A DNA stretch of 64,000 bases from Mycolicibacterium sp. P9-22 (GTDB taxonomy: Bacteria > Actinomycetota > Actinomycetes > Mycobacteriales > Mycobacteriaceae): NCBI RefSeq assembly GCF_008329585.1, contig NZ_NPKP01000007.1, positions 298,726-362,725 of the forward strand. The letters run 5' to 3'. Of the stretch, positions 1 through 8,098 are shown piece after piece. The translations under genes were made by a program, and so were the position numbers. Within the stretch, counting starts at the first letter, position 1; each line of letters opens with the position of its first letter. The notes under the pieces are model-generated. The model was not told the DNA's origin. It saw nothing but the letters and a program-made list of their open reading frames with translations, and did no database searches.

Positions 1-26
1 AGCGCATAGGCCACCTAACTATTCGG

Positions 27-32
27 TAGCAT
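27..32 (+). promoter_or_regulatory. -10 element for a leaderless transcript
   Basis: TAGCAT fits the mycobacterial -10 pattern TAnnnT. It lies exactly at -12 to -7 if transcription starts on the A of the ATG at 39. No Shine-Dalgarno sequence precedes that ATG. A leaderless message is therefore inferred; the -35 region cannot be judged this close to the window edge. Confidence 0.45.
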
Positions 33-38
33 CGGGAC

Positions 39-980
39 ATGAGCTCACTGCGCACCCACGATGACAGCTGGGACATCGCGTCCAGCGTAGGAACCACCGC
101 CGTGATGGTCGCCGCAGCGCGAGCCGCCGAGACGGCGAGCCCCGATCCCCTCATCCGCGACCCGTACGCACGCATCCTCGTCGAGGGCGCCGGCGGCGGC
201 GTCTGGGGCCTGATGATGGACGAGGACTGGGTGGCCCGTGCGGTCGACATCGATCCCGAAGGCGCCGCGATCTTCGCGCACATGGGCAGCTACCAGGCCG
301 TGCGCACCCGCTTCTTCGACGATTTCTTCACCGCCGCCGGCGACGCCGGGATCCGCCAGGTGGTGATCCTCGCGTCCGGTCTGGATTCGCGCGCCTACCG
401 GCTGGACTGGCCCGCCGGCACCATCGTCTATGAGATCGATCAGCCCAAGGTGCTGGAGTACAAAGAATCGGTGCTGGACGAACACGGTGTGCAGGCCACG
501 GCGACCCGCCGTGAAGTGGCCATCGATCTTCGCCACGACTGGCCGAAGGCATTGCGCGAGGCCGGATTTGACCCCTCGGCCCCGACTGCCTGGCTGGCCG
601 AGGGGTTGTTGATGTACCTGCCCGCCGATGCGCAGGACCGCCTTTTCGCCCAGATCACCGAACTCAGTGCCGCCGGCAGCCGGATCGCGGCGGAGACGGC
701 GCCGATCCAAGCCGAGGAACGCCGACAGCAGATGAAGGAACGCTTCGAGGTCATCAAGGAGAAGTTCGGGATCACCGACAGCCTCGACGTTGGCGAGCTC
801 ATGTACAACGACCCGGACCGCGCCGACGTCGCCGAATGGCTCGGTGCGCACGGGTGGGACAGCACCGCGGTGCAATCGGCCGCCGAGATGCGCCGGCTCG
901 ATCGCTGGGCGCTGCCCGACGGCCCGGATGCGCCCGCAGACGACGCGTTCTCCCAGTTTGTGACCGCCTCACGACACTGA
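39..980 (+). CDS. SAM-dependent methyltransferase (mycobacterial LCM/TIGR00027-type)
   Basis: A 313-residue class I methyltransferase of the family that is greatly expanded in mycobacteria and related to leucine carboxyl methyltransferases. The SAM-binding loop is seen around residues 110-121 (VILASGLDSRAYRL), followed by an acidic strand end (YEIDQPKVLEYK, 131-142) and the family motif AEGLLMYLP near residue 190. Length is normal. The substrate is unknown; members have been suggested to methylate lipids or polyketides. It is the first gene in the window and resembles the paired methyltransferases Rv0145/Rv0146 that lie beside the aldehyde dehydrogenase gene in M. tuberculosis. The start at 39 fits a leaderless -10 just upstream. 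Confidence 0.93.
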   Translation: MSSLRTHDDSWDIASSVGTTAVMVAAARAAETASPDPLIRDPYARILVEGAGGGVWGLMMDEDWVARAVDIDPEGAAIFAHMGSYQAVRTRFFDDFFTAAGDAGIRQVVILASGLDSRAYRLDWPAGTIVYEIDQPKVLEYKESVLDEHGVQATATRREVAIDLRHDWPKALREAGFDPSAPTAWLAEGLLMYLPADAQDRLFAQITELSAAGSRIAAETAPIQAEERRQQMKERFEVIKEKFGITDSLDVGELMYNDPDRADVAEWLGAHGWDSTAVQSAAEMRRLDRWALPDGPDAPADDAFSQFVTASRH

Positions 981-1054
981 GTGCGGTTTGAGGTCTTATG
1001 GACCGACCGACCGGATGGTTAGGATCAGATTTCCCGGTCTGGAAGGACGCTCCG

Positions 1055-2458
1055 ATGACCACGCACGCAGACGCACCCACCTCACCTGCGGTGGCGGACA
1101 TCCCGGCGGTCGTCGCCGGGCTCCGCGCGGCATACGCCACCGGTCGCACCCGCGACATCGAATGGCGCAAACAGCAGCTCCGCGCCCTGGAGCGGATGGT
1201 GGTCGACAACGAGCCCGCCATCGCCGAGGCGCTGGCCGCGGACCTGGGCCGCAAGCCGTTCGAGGCGTGGCTGGCCGATATCGCCAGCACCGCCGCCGAG
1301 GCCCGCGACGCGGCCAAGCATCTCGGCAAGTGGGCCAAGCGCCGCTACCGGTTACTGGAGCTGTCCCAGCTGCCGGCCCGCGGCTGGATCGAGTACGAGC
1401 CCTACGGCACCGTGCTGGTCATCGGCGCCTGGAACTTTCCGTTCGCCCTGACCCTCGGCCCCGCGGTCGGGGCCATCGCCGCGGGTAACACCGTCGCGCT
1501 CAAACCGTCCGAACTGGCGCCCGCGTCGTCGGCGTTGATGGCCGAGCTGGTGCCGCGCTACCTGGACCCCGAGGCCGTCGCGGTCATCGAGGGTGACGGC
1601 TCGGTCAGCCAGCTGCTCATCGACCAGGGTTTCGACAAGATCTGCTTCACCGGCGGCACCGAGATCGGCCGCAAGGTCTACCAGAGCGCGGCCGCACACC
1701 TGACCCCGGTGACCCTGGAGCTGGGCGGCAAGAGCCCGGTCATCGTGGCCGCCGACGCCGATCTGGACGTCGCCGCCAAACGCATCGCCTGGACCAAGCT
1801 GATCAACTCTGGCCAGATCTGCATCGCACCGGACTACGTGCTCGTCGACGCGTCGGTGCGCGATGAACTGGTCGCCAAGGTCAAGGCCGCGGTGCAGGTG
1901 TTCGAGGCCGACGCCACCGGCGGTAAGCGGATCGTGAATCGGCGCCATTTCGACCGGCTCGCCGCGGCGGTGGCGGCCACCGAGGGTGAGGTCGCGATCG
2001 GCGGTGCCACGTTTGCCGCCGAGCTGGCGATCGAGCCGACCGTCGTGGTCGATCCGTCGCTGGACGAGCCGCTGATGACCGACGAGATCTTCGGCCCGGT
2101 GCTACCCATCGTCACGGTGCAAAACCTCGATGAGGCAATCGCTTTCGTCAACGCGCGGCCGAAACCGTTGGCCGCCTACCTGTTCACCAAGGGCAAGGCG
2201 ACCCGCGAGCGTGTCATCAAGGAGGTGTCCGCCGGTGGCATGGTGGTCAACCACCTGATCTTTCACTTCGCGACCACCAAGCTGCCGTTCGGTGGTGTCG
2301 GTCCGTCCGGAATCGGCGCCTACCACGGCAGGTACGGATTCGAGGAGTTCAGTCACCGCAAGTCGGTGCTGACCAAGACAACCCGCCCCGACTTGGGCGC
2401 GATGATCTACCCGCCGTATACAGAGAAGGCGTGGAAACTGGCCCGGCGGCTTTTCTAG
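1055..2458 (+). CDS. NAD(P)-dependent aldehyde dehydrogenase
   Basis: Oxidises an aldehyde to its carboxylate. The 467-residue protein has the ALDH fold: the NAD-binding segment with NFPFALTLGPAVGAIAAGN, the FTGGTEIG turn, the LELGGKSP loop carrying the general-base Glu, and the nucleophile Cys in NSGQICIAPDY. It belongs to the class 3 (ALDH3-like) branch, which has the shorter N-terminus and a membrane-proximal C-terminus. The start at 1055 is preferred over an in-frame ATG at 998 because GGAAGGAC (1041-1048) is a good ribosome site for it. It heads a run of same-strand oxidoreductase genes, like Rv0147 in M. tuberculosis. The substrate is unknown; fatty aldehydes are the usual one for this class. 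Confidence 0.95.
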   Translation: MTTHADAPTSPAVADIPAVVAGLRAAYATGRTRDIEWRKQQLRALERMVVDNEPAIAEALAADLGRKPFEAWLADIASTAAEARDAAKHLGKWAKRRYRLLELSQLPARGWIEYEPYGTVLVIGAWNFPFALTLGPAVGAIAAGNTVALKPSELAPASSALMAELVPRYLDPEAVAVIEGDGSVSQLLIDQGFDKICFTGGTEIGRKVYQSAAAHLTPVTLELGGKSPVIVAADADLDVAAKRIAWTKLINSGQICIAPDYVLVDASVRDELVAKVKAAVQVFEADATGGKRIVNRRHFDRLAAAVAATEGEVAIGGATFAAELAIEPTVVVDPSLDEPLMTDEIFGPVLPIVTVQNLDEAIAFVNARPKPLAAYLFTKGKATRERVIKEVSAGGMVVNHLIFHFATTKLPFGGVGPSGIGAYHGRYGFEEFSHRKSVLTKTTRPDLGAMIYPPYTEKAWKLARRLF

Positions 2459-2506
2459 GCGCGGGATGGACCACACAAGAACTGACCCAACACCGAGAGG
2501 AACGTA

Positions 2507-3370
2507 ATGCCCGGAGTGCAGGATCGCGTTGTCGTCATCACCGGAGCCGGCGGTGGCCTCGGCCGCGAGTACGCCCTGACCTTGGCCCGTGAGGGTGCCA
2601 GCGTCGTCGTCAACGACCTCGGCGGTGCCCGTGACGGGTCCGGCGCCGGACACAACATGGCCGACGAAGTCGTCGCCGAGATCAAGGCCGCCGGCGGCCG
2701 CGCCGTCGCCAACTACGACAGCGTCGCCGAGCCCGAGGGCGCCGAGAACATCATCAAGACCGCGGTCGACGAGTTCGGCAAGGTCGACGGCGTGGTGAGC
2801 AACGCCGGCATCCTGCGTGACGGCACCTTCCACAAGATGACCTTCGACCAGTGGGATGCCGTGCTCAAGGTGCACCTCTACGGCGGTTACAACGTCATCC
2901 GCGCCGCGTGGCCGCACTTCCGCGAGCAGAGCTTCGGCCGTGTTGTGGTCGCGACCTCCACCAGCGGTCTGTTCGGCAACTTCGGGCAGGCCAACTACGG
3001 TGCCGCCAAACTCGGCCTGGTCGGCCTGATCAACACACTCGCCCAGGAGGGCGCCAAGTACAACATCAAGACCAACGCCGTCGCGCCGATCGCCGCCACC
3101 CGCATGACGCAGGACATCCTGCCGCCCGAGGTGTTCGAGAAGCTGACGCCGGAATACGTTGCGCCCGTGGTCGCTTACCTGATGACCGAGGAGCTGCCGG
3201 ACACCGACTCGGTGTTCATCGTCGGCGGCGGCAAGGTGCAGCGCACCGCACTGTTCCAGAACGAGGGTGTCACCTTCACCGAGGTGCCCACGGTGGACGA
3301 TATCGCCGGCAAGTGGGGCGAGATCACCGATCTGTCCGCCGCGCAGGCCGCGAGCTTCAAGCTCGGATGA
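2507..3370 (+). CDS. SDR-family 3-hydroxyacyl-CoA dehydrogenase-like oxidoreductase
   Basis: A 287-residue short-chain dehydrogenase. The cofactor loop is TGAGGGLG (residues 11-18), followed by VVVNDLGG, the NAGI motif, and the catalytic Ser and YxxxK in the segment TSTSGLFGN...YGAAK. The VVNDLGGxxDG signature resembles the dehydrogenase part of peroxisomal multifunctional enzyme type 2, so a role in oxidising 3-hydroxyacyl-CoA or steroid-like substrates is reasonable. A GAGAGGAACG ribosome site precedes the ATG. Its stop overlaps the next start (ATGA at 3367), so the two are translationally coupled. The order matches Rv0148-Rv0149. Confidence 0.93.
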   Translation: MPGVQDRVVVITGAGGGLGREYALTLAREGASVVVNDLGGARDGSGAGHNMADEVVAEIKAAGGRAVANYDSVAEPEGAENIIKTAVDEFGKVDGVVSNAGILRDGTFHKMTFDQWDAVLKVHLYGGYNVIRAAWPHFREQSFGRVVVATSTSGLFGNFGQANYGAAKLGLVGLINTLAQEGAKYNIKTNAVAPIAATRMTQDILPPEVFEKLTPEYVAPVVAYLMTEELPDTDSVFIVGGGKVQRTALFQNEGVTFTEVPTVDDIAGKWGEITDLSAAQAASFKLG

Positions 3371-4332
3371 AAGCGCTTGTCGCACAAGCATTGACCGGTA
3401 CCGACGGACTGGCCTACATCGACGTCGACGATCCCGAGTCTGCAGACTCGGTGGTCATCGATGTCGGCGCGGCCGGCGTCTGCTTCCCCGACCTGTTGTT
3501 GCTGCGCGGGGAGTACCAGCTGCGCCTGGAGCCGCCGTTCACCCCGGGTATGGAGGTGGCCGGTACCGTCCGGTCCGCTCCGGAGGGGTCGGGCTTCACT
3601 GTCGGCCAGCGGGTTTCGGCCATGTCCATGCTCGGCGGCTATGCCGAGCAGGTGGCCGTCGCCCCGTCGAGCGTGGTGTCCACTCCCGACGGCGTCGACG
3701 ATGCGTCGGCGACGGCTCTGCTGGGCAACTACTACACCATGTACTTCGCCCTGCAACGGCGCGCGGCGCTGCAGGCCGGGGAGACGGTGCTGGTGCTCGG
3801 TTCGGCCGGCGGTGTCGGGGTGGCGGCCATCCAGATCGCCAAGGCGCTGGGCGCCCGGGTGGTGGCGCTGGTGCACCGGCCCGACGCCCAGGATTTCGTG
3901 GCGGGCGTGGGCGCCGACGTGGTGCTCCCGCTGACCGAGGGCTGGAAGCAGGCGGTGCTGGATGCCACCGACGGCCGCGGCGTGGATGTGGTGGTCGACC
4001 CGGTCGGCGGTGACGCGTTCGACGACGCCATCCGGGTGATGGCACCCGAAGGGCGGTTACTCGTCATCGGATTCGCTGCCGGGCAGGGCATCCCGACGGT
4101 CAAGGTGAACAGGCTGCTGCTGCGCAACGTCAGCGTGGTCGGTGTCGGCTGGGGTGAGTTCGTCCGCCATTCGCCGGCCGCACAGGCCGAGGTCGGGGCC
4201 GGGCTCGCCGAACTGGTCGGTGCCGGGCTGCGCCCTCCGGCCCCGGTGACCTACCGGCTCGCCGACGGCGCCAAGGGCTTGCAGGCGCTGGCCGAGGGAA
4301 AGATCCGGGGCAAGCTCGTCCTGGAGCCGTGA
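3367..4332 (+). CDS. NADPH:quinone oxidoreductase-like MDR protein
   Basis: A zinc-free medium-chain reductase of 321 residues. It has the GroES-like N-terminus (VGAAGVCFPDLLLLRGEYQ) and a Rossmann fold with GSAGGVGVAAIQIAKALGARV. No structural-zinc cysteine cluster is present, which fits the quinone reductase/crotonyl reductase branch. It probably reduces quinones or alpha,beta-unsaturated carbonyls with NADPH. The start overlaps the preceding stop in ATGA, and the next gene begins at its own stop, so it sits in a tight operon with the SDR and the HAD protein. Similar to Rv0149 by position and family. Confidence 0.93.
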   Translation: MKALVAQALTGTDGLAYIDVDDPESADSVVIDVGAAGVCFPDLLLLRGEYQLRLEPPFTPGMEVAGTVRSAPEGSGFTVGQRVSAMSMLGGYAEQVAVAPSSVVSTPDGVDDASATALLGNYYTMYFALQRRAALQAGETVLVLGSAGGVGVAAIQIAKALGARVVALVHRPDAQDFVAGVGADVVLPLTEGWKQAVLDATDGRGVDVVVDPVGGDAFDDAIRVMAPEGRLLVIGFAAGQGIPTVKVNRLLLRNVSVVGVGWGEFVRHSPAAQAEVGAGLAELVGAGLRPPAPVTYRLADGAKGLQALAEGKIRGKLVLEP

Positions 4333-5030
4333 TGGTCGTCCCGCGCGCATTGGCGTTCGACGTGTTCGGCACCGTGGTGGACTGGCGGTCCAACATCATC
4401 GCCGAGCTGCAATCCTTCGGCACCCATCATGGGCTGCAACGGGATTGGGCGTCGTTCGCCGATGCGTGGCGGGCCGGCTACGCCCCCGCCATGGACCGGG
4501 TGCGCCGGGGCGAACTGCCGTGGACACGCATCGACGATCTGCACCGCGAAATCCTGATCGATCTGCTCGACGGTGTCCGGGTCGATGAGGCCGAGATCGA
4601 TGACCTCAACCGGGCCTGGCACCGGCTGACGCCATGGCCGGATTCGGTACCCGGCCTGCACCGGTTGAAACAGCGCTTCGTCATCACCACGCTGTCCAAC
4701 GGCAACCTCTCGCTGCTGACGAACATGGCCAAGAACGCCGGATTACCGTGGGACTGCATCATCTCCGCCGAATTGTTCGGCCACTACAAACCCGACCCCG
4801 AGGCCTATCTCGGCTGCGCACAACTGCTCGATGTGGCCCCCGATGAGTTGATGCTGGTCGCCACCCATCCGAGCGATCTGCGGGCGGCACGGGCCTGCGG
4901 TCTGCGCACCGGATATGTCGTGCGGCCGCTCGAGCACGGCCCCGGCCGCCCCCTGCCCGAGGTCGCCGACGGTGAGTTCGAAGTTGTTGCGCGGGATTTC
5001 ATCGACCTGGCCCGACAGCTGGACGCGTAG
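4329..5030 (+). CDS. Haloacid dehalogenase, type II (HAD superfamily)
   Basis: A HAD hydrolase of about 233 residues. The nucleophile motif is FDVFGTVVDW near the N-terminus, with Asp followed by Val rather than the Asp seen in phosphatases. Motif II is TLSNGN and motif III lies in HYKPDPEAYL. The DxF-G-T pattern is that of L-2-haloacid dehalogenases, which hydrolyse a C-halogen bond through an aspartyl ester, but many members act on other small acids. GTG at 4329 and ATG at 4332 are both possible starts; GTG gives a GTGA overlap with the preceding stop. It is the last gene of the coupled block. Confidence 0.88.
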   Translation: MMVVPRALAFDVFGTVVDWRSNIIAELQSFGTHHGLQRDWASFADAWRAGYAPAMDRVRRGELPWTRIDDLHREILIDLLDGVRVDEAEIDDLNRAWHRLTPWPDSVPGLHRLKQRFVITTLSNGNLSLLTNMAKNAGLPWDCIISAELFGHYKPDPEAYLGCAQLLDVAPDELMLVATHPSDLRAARACGLRTGYVVRPLEHGPGRPLPEVADGEFEVVARDFIDLARQLDA

Positions 5031-5046
5031 ACCGTAGATTCATGGG

Positions 5047-5529
5047 GTGAGCACCCTGGGGATCGTCCTGGTCGCGTTGGCGATCGCCGTCGGGCTGGCC
5101 GGCATCGTGATCCCGATCCTGCCCGGCGGGCTGCTGGTCATGGCGTCGATCGGGGTATGGGCCTACGTCGAGGGTTCGACCACATCCTGGGTGACATTCG
5201 GTATCGCGGCAGCGTTCTTCGTGATCGCCGAGGTGATCAAGTACACCTGGCCTGTCCAGCGTATGCGCCGTGCCGAGGTCCGAACATCGGTACTGGTGAT
5301 CGGTGCGGTGGCCGGTATCGTCGGCTTCTTCGTCATCCCGGTGATCGGTCTGCTCATCGGGTTCGTGCTCGGAGTGTTCGCCGCCGAACTGGCAATGCGA
5401 CGTGACACCGCCCGCGCATGGGCCTCGACGGTGCACGCACTCAAGGGTGTGGCGCTGTCGGTCGGCGTGGAGCTGACCGGCGCGCTGCTGGCCACGGTCA
5501 CCTGGGTCGTCGGCGTGCTGGTGTCCTAG
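5047..5529 (+). CDS. DUF456 integral membrane protein
   Basis: A 160-residue protein of four to five hydrophobic helices with glycine-rich turns (LPGGLLVM, VIGLLIGFVLGVFAAE), typical of DUF456. Function is unknown for the family. The GTG start follows the HAD gene by 16 bases. Its stop lies 5 bases from the stop of the convergent phosphatase gene, leaving no room for a separate terminator. No motif suggests a substrate. Confidence 0.85.
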   Translation: MSTLGIVLVALAIAVGLAGIVIPILPGGLLVMASIGVWAYVEGSTTSWVTFGIAAAFFVIAEVIKYTWPVQRMRRAEVRTSVLVIGAVAGIVGFFVIPVIGLLIGFVLGVFAAELAMRRDTARAWASTVHALKGVALSVGVELTGALLATVTWVVGVLVS

Positions 5530-5534
5530 CGAAA

Positions 5535-6326
5535 TCAGGTGGTGAGCTGGGCGCGCAGGCGCGTGAGCTCGTCGTCGGTCACCCCGGAGGCCTCCAGGAA
5601 ACCGCCCACCGATCCGTAGATCTCGTCGACCTTGCGGCCGGCCGCCTCCAGGTACTCCGCCCGTACGCCCAGCACGGCATCGGTGAGCCGGGCCTCGGCG
5701 AAGGTCAGCACCTCGGGAGCCTCGCCGGCGCGGGCCTTCACCGATTCCATGATGCTCTCGCGCAGCGGGTCGATGGCGTCATTGCTGCGCAGGAAGTCGG
5801 TCAGGATCGCATCCCGGGGCACCCCGACGGCCTCGAGCACCGTGGCGACGGTGAACCCGGTGCGATCCTTGCCGGCGAAGCAGTGCGCGATCACCGGCCT
5901 GCCGTCGGCCAGCAGCGAGATGACCTGGCGTACGGCCACTTGTGCGCCGGTCAGCGACGGAAACTCCTCGTACACCTCGGTCATGTAGCGCTTCGCCGAC
6001 TCGGCGACGTCCTCACCGTCGGGGGACTCCGACATCACCCGCTGGAACGTGGCCTCGTGCGGCGCGTCCTGCTCGGAGTCATCCTCGAAGTGGAATGGCA
6101 AGTGGTGCAACGCGACACCCGCGGGTACCTGCCCGGGGCCGCGGCGCTCGAGCTCGCGGCGGGACCGCAGATCGGCGACATCGTTGATGCCCAGGCCGAG
6201 CAGGGTCGCGCCGCCCTCATCGGTGAGGCGACTGAGTTCGCTGGACCTGAACAGCAGGCCCGGCCGGATGCCGGCGGACTCGGCAACATCACGAAAGTTC
6301 CACGCGCCGGCCAGCATCGCGGTCAC
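5535..6326 (-). CDS. ptpB: PtpB-like protein tyrosine/phosphoinositide phosphatase
   Basis: A 263-residue phosphatase with the P-loop HCFAGKDRTG (nucleophile Cys149, Arg155), which is the MptpB-type signature with Lys-Asp inside the loop. The N-terminal NFRDV...LFRSSELSRL segment is also typical. In M. tuberculosis the homologue is secreted and dephosphorylates phosphotyrosine, phosphoserine/threonine and phosphoinositides. No classical signal peptide is visible here either. The start overlaps the stop of the upstream fadE2-like gene by 4 bases, so the pair is co-translated; the same gene pairing (Rv0153c-Rv0154c) is known in M. tuberculosis. Confidence 0.92.
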   Translation of the reverse strand: MTAMLAGAWNFRDVAESAGIRPGLLFRSSELSRLTDEGGATLLGLGINDVADLRSRRELERRGPGQVPAGVALHHLPFHFEDDSEQDAPHEATFQRVMSESPDGEDVAESAKRYMTEVYEEFPSLTGAQVAVRQVISLLADGRPVIAHCFAGKDRTGFTVATVLEAVGVPRDAILTDFLRSNDAIDPLRESIMESVKARAGEAPEVLTFAEARLTDAVLGVRAEYLEAAGRKVDEIYGSVGGFLEASGVTDDELTRLRAQLTT

Positions 6327-7552
6327 CGTCCCGTGACCGCTGCAGCGAAGGGACTCTTCTCCTTGCCGAGTTCGGCGCGGGCGATGGTGCGCATGTGCAC
6401 CTCATCGGGTCCGTCGAACAGGCGCATCGCGCGGTGCCAGCCGTAGAGGCGGGCCAGCGGGAAATCGTCGGACACGCCGGCGCCGCCATGTACCTGGATG
6501 GCCCGGTCGATCACATCGCAGGCGATCTGCGGTGCCACCGACTTGACCTGCGAGACCAGCACATGGGCGGCCTTGTTGCCCTCCTGGTCGATGGTCCAGG
6601 CGGCCTTCTCACACAGCAGTCGTGCCTGATCGATCTGATTGCGGGACTTGGCGATCTGCTCACGCACCACACCCTGCTCGGCCAGCGGCTTGCCGAACGC
6701 TATCCGCGACTGCACGCGGTCGATCATCAACGCCAACGCCCGCTCGGCGGCCCCCAGGGCACGCATGCAGTGATGGATCCGGCCCGGGCCCAGCCGGGCC
6801 TGCGCGATCGCGAAACCGCTGCCCTCTTCGTGGAGCAGGTTCTCCACAGGTACCCGGACATTGTCGAAGGTGATCTCACAGTGCCCGTGCTGGTCCTGCC
6901 AGCCGAACACCGGCAACGACCGCTCGATCGACACCCCGGGTGTGTCCGCAGGCACCAGGATCATCGACTGCTGCTGATGCGAAGCGGCGTCGGGGTTGGT
7001 GCGGCCCATCACGATCAGCAGCTTGCAGCGCGGGTCGGCGGCCCCGGTGATCCACCACTTGCGCCCGTTGATCACGTAGTCACCGCCGTCGCGCAGCATG
7101 GTGGTCTCGATATTGCGGGCGTCGCTGGAGGCCACCGCCGGTTCGGTCATCGCGAACGCCGAGCGGATCTCGCCGGCCAACAACGGCTCCAGCCACTGCT
7201 TGCTCTGCGCCTCGGTGGCGAACAGGTGCAGGGTCTCCATGTTCCCGGTGTCGGGGGCGGCGCAGTTGAGCACCTCCGGCGCGATCTCCATGCTCCACCC
7301 GCTCAGCTCGGCCAGCGGGGCGTACTCGAGGTTGGTCAGCCCCGACTCCGAGGGCAGGAACAGGTTCCACAACCCGGCGGCCTTCGCCTTGGCCTTGAGC
7401 TCCTCGACCACCGGAGGCACCGTGTGGTCCTTCGGGCCCTTCTCCTCGCGGTAGGCGTGGTAGGAGGCCTCTGCCGGGAAGACGTTCTCGACCATGAAGT
7501 CGGAGAGCCGCTTGTGGTAATCGGCCGCCTTGGCAGACATCGCGAAGTCCAT
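6323..7552 (-). CDS. fadE2: Acyl-CoA dehydrogenase (FadE2-like, ACAD10/11 type)
   Basis: FAD-dependent dehydrogenation of an acyl-CoA. The 409-residue protein carries the flavin and substrate segments FAMTEPAVASSDA and WWITGAADPRCKLLIVMGRTN, and ends with GGAGVSDDFPLARLYGWHRAMRLFDGPDEVH. In this branch Asp takes the place of the usual catalytic Glu, as in ACAD10/11, which act on 4-hydroxyacyl-derived substrates. ATG 7552 is chosen over GTG 7561 because TATCGT (minus strand, 7565-7560) makes a -10 placed for a leaderless message and would overlap the GTG. A 24-bp palindrome lies immediately upstream. It is followed by ptpB with a 4-base overlap. Confidence 0.92.
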   Translation of the reverse strand: MDFAMSAKAADYHKRLSDFMVENVFPAEASYHAYREEKGPKDHTVPPVVEELKAKAKAAGLWNLFLPSESGLTNLEYAPLAELSGWSMEIAPEVLNCAAPDTGNMETLHLFATEAQSKQWLEPLLAGEIRSAFAMTEPAVASSDARNIETTMLRDGGDYVINGRKWWITGAADPRCKLLIVMGRTNPDAASHQQQSMILVPADTPGVSIERSLPVFGWQDQHGHCEITFDNVRVPVENLLHEEGSGFAIAQARLGPGRIHHCMRALGAAERALALMIDRVQSRIAFGKPLAEQGVVREQIAKSRNQIDQARLLCEKAAWTIDQEGNKAAHVLVSQVKSVAPQIACDVIDRAIQVHGGAGVSDDFPLARLYGWHRAMRLFDGPDEVHMRTIARAELGKEKSPFAAAVTGR

Positions 7553-7565
7553 GACCGCCACGATA

Positions 7566-7589
7566 TGTCACATGGTTAGACAGGTGACA
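7566..7589. promoter_or_regulatory. 24-bp palindromic operator in a divergent promoter
   Basis: The arms TGTCAC (7566-7571) and GTGACA (7584-7589) are perfect inverted repeats. Inner positions TG/CA and the central TA also match, so 9 of 12 base pairs are symmetric. The site abuts the inferred -10 of the fadE2-like gene and lies 11 bases before the DUF1348 gene on the other strand, so a bound repressor could control both. The binding protein is unknown; a dimeric TetR- or GntR-type factor is the usual reader of such a site. Confidence 0.55.
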
Positions 7590-7600
7590 CTCTGGGCGGT

Positions 7601-8098
7601 ATGAGCCAACCACGCCCGCCACTGCCCCCATTCACCCGCGACACCGCCGTGCAGAAGGTACAGGCCGCCGAAGACGCCTGGAACACCCGCGACCCGCACA
7701 GGGTCAGCCTGGCCTACACGCCGGACTCGGAATGGCGTAACCGGGACGTGCACGTGGTCGGCCGCGACGCCATCGTCGAGTTCCTGACGGCAAAATGGGA
7801 GCGTGAGCAGGATTACGTCCTGCGCAAGGGCTTGTGGGCCTTTGACGAGAACCGGATCGCGGTGCGGTTCCAGTACGAGTGGCGCGACGGCACCGGCGGG
7901 TTGGGGCGCAGCGACCCGGGGAGCAACAACGGGCAGTGGTTCCGCAGTTATGGCAACGAACTGTGGGAGTTCACCCCGCAAGGGCTGATGGCCCGCCGCG
8001 AAGCCAGCATCAATGACGTCGCGATCACCGAGTCGCAGCGCCGGTTGTTCGGTCCGCGGCCGGAATCGGAGTATGGCTGGGACTTCCCAGTGTGGTGA
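7601..8098 (+). CDS. DUF1348/NTF2-like (SnoaL-fold) protein
   Basis: A 165-residue protein of the DUF1348 family. The pattern NTRDPHRVSLAYTPDSEWRNR, the conserved FLTAKWERE, and the C-terminal SINDVAI plus the RRLFGPRP tail are characteristic. The fold is the cone-shaped NTF2/SnoaL barrel; members are of unknown function and may bind or isomerise small molecules. It is divergent from the fadE2-like gene with a palindromic operator between them. Its 3' end overlaps the 3' end of the MFS gene by about 74 bases on opposite strands, so expression of the two may interfere. Confidence 0.87.
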   Translation: MSQPRPPLPPFTRDTAVQKVQAAEDAWNTRDPHRVSLAYTPDSEWRNRDVHVVGRDAIVEFLTAKWEREQDYVLRKGLWAFDENRIAVRFQYEWRDGTGGLGRSDPGSNNGQWFRSYGNELWEFTPQGLMARREASINDVAITESQRRLFGPRPESEYGWDFPVW

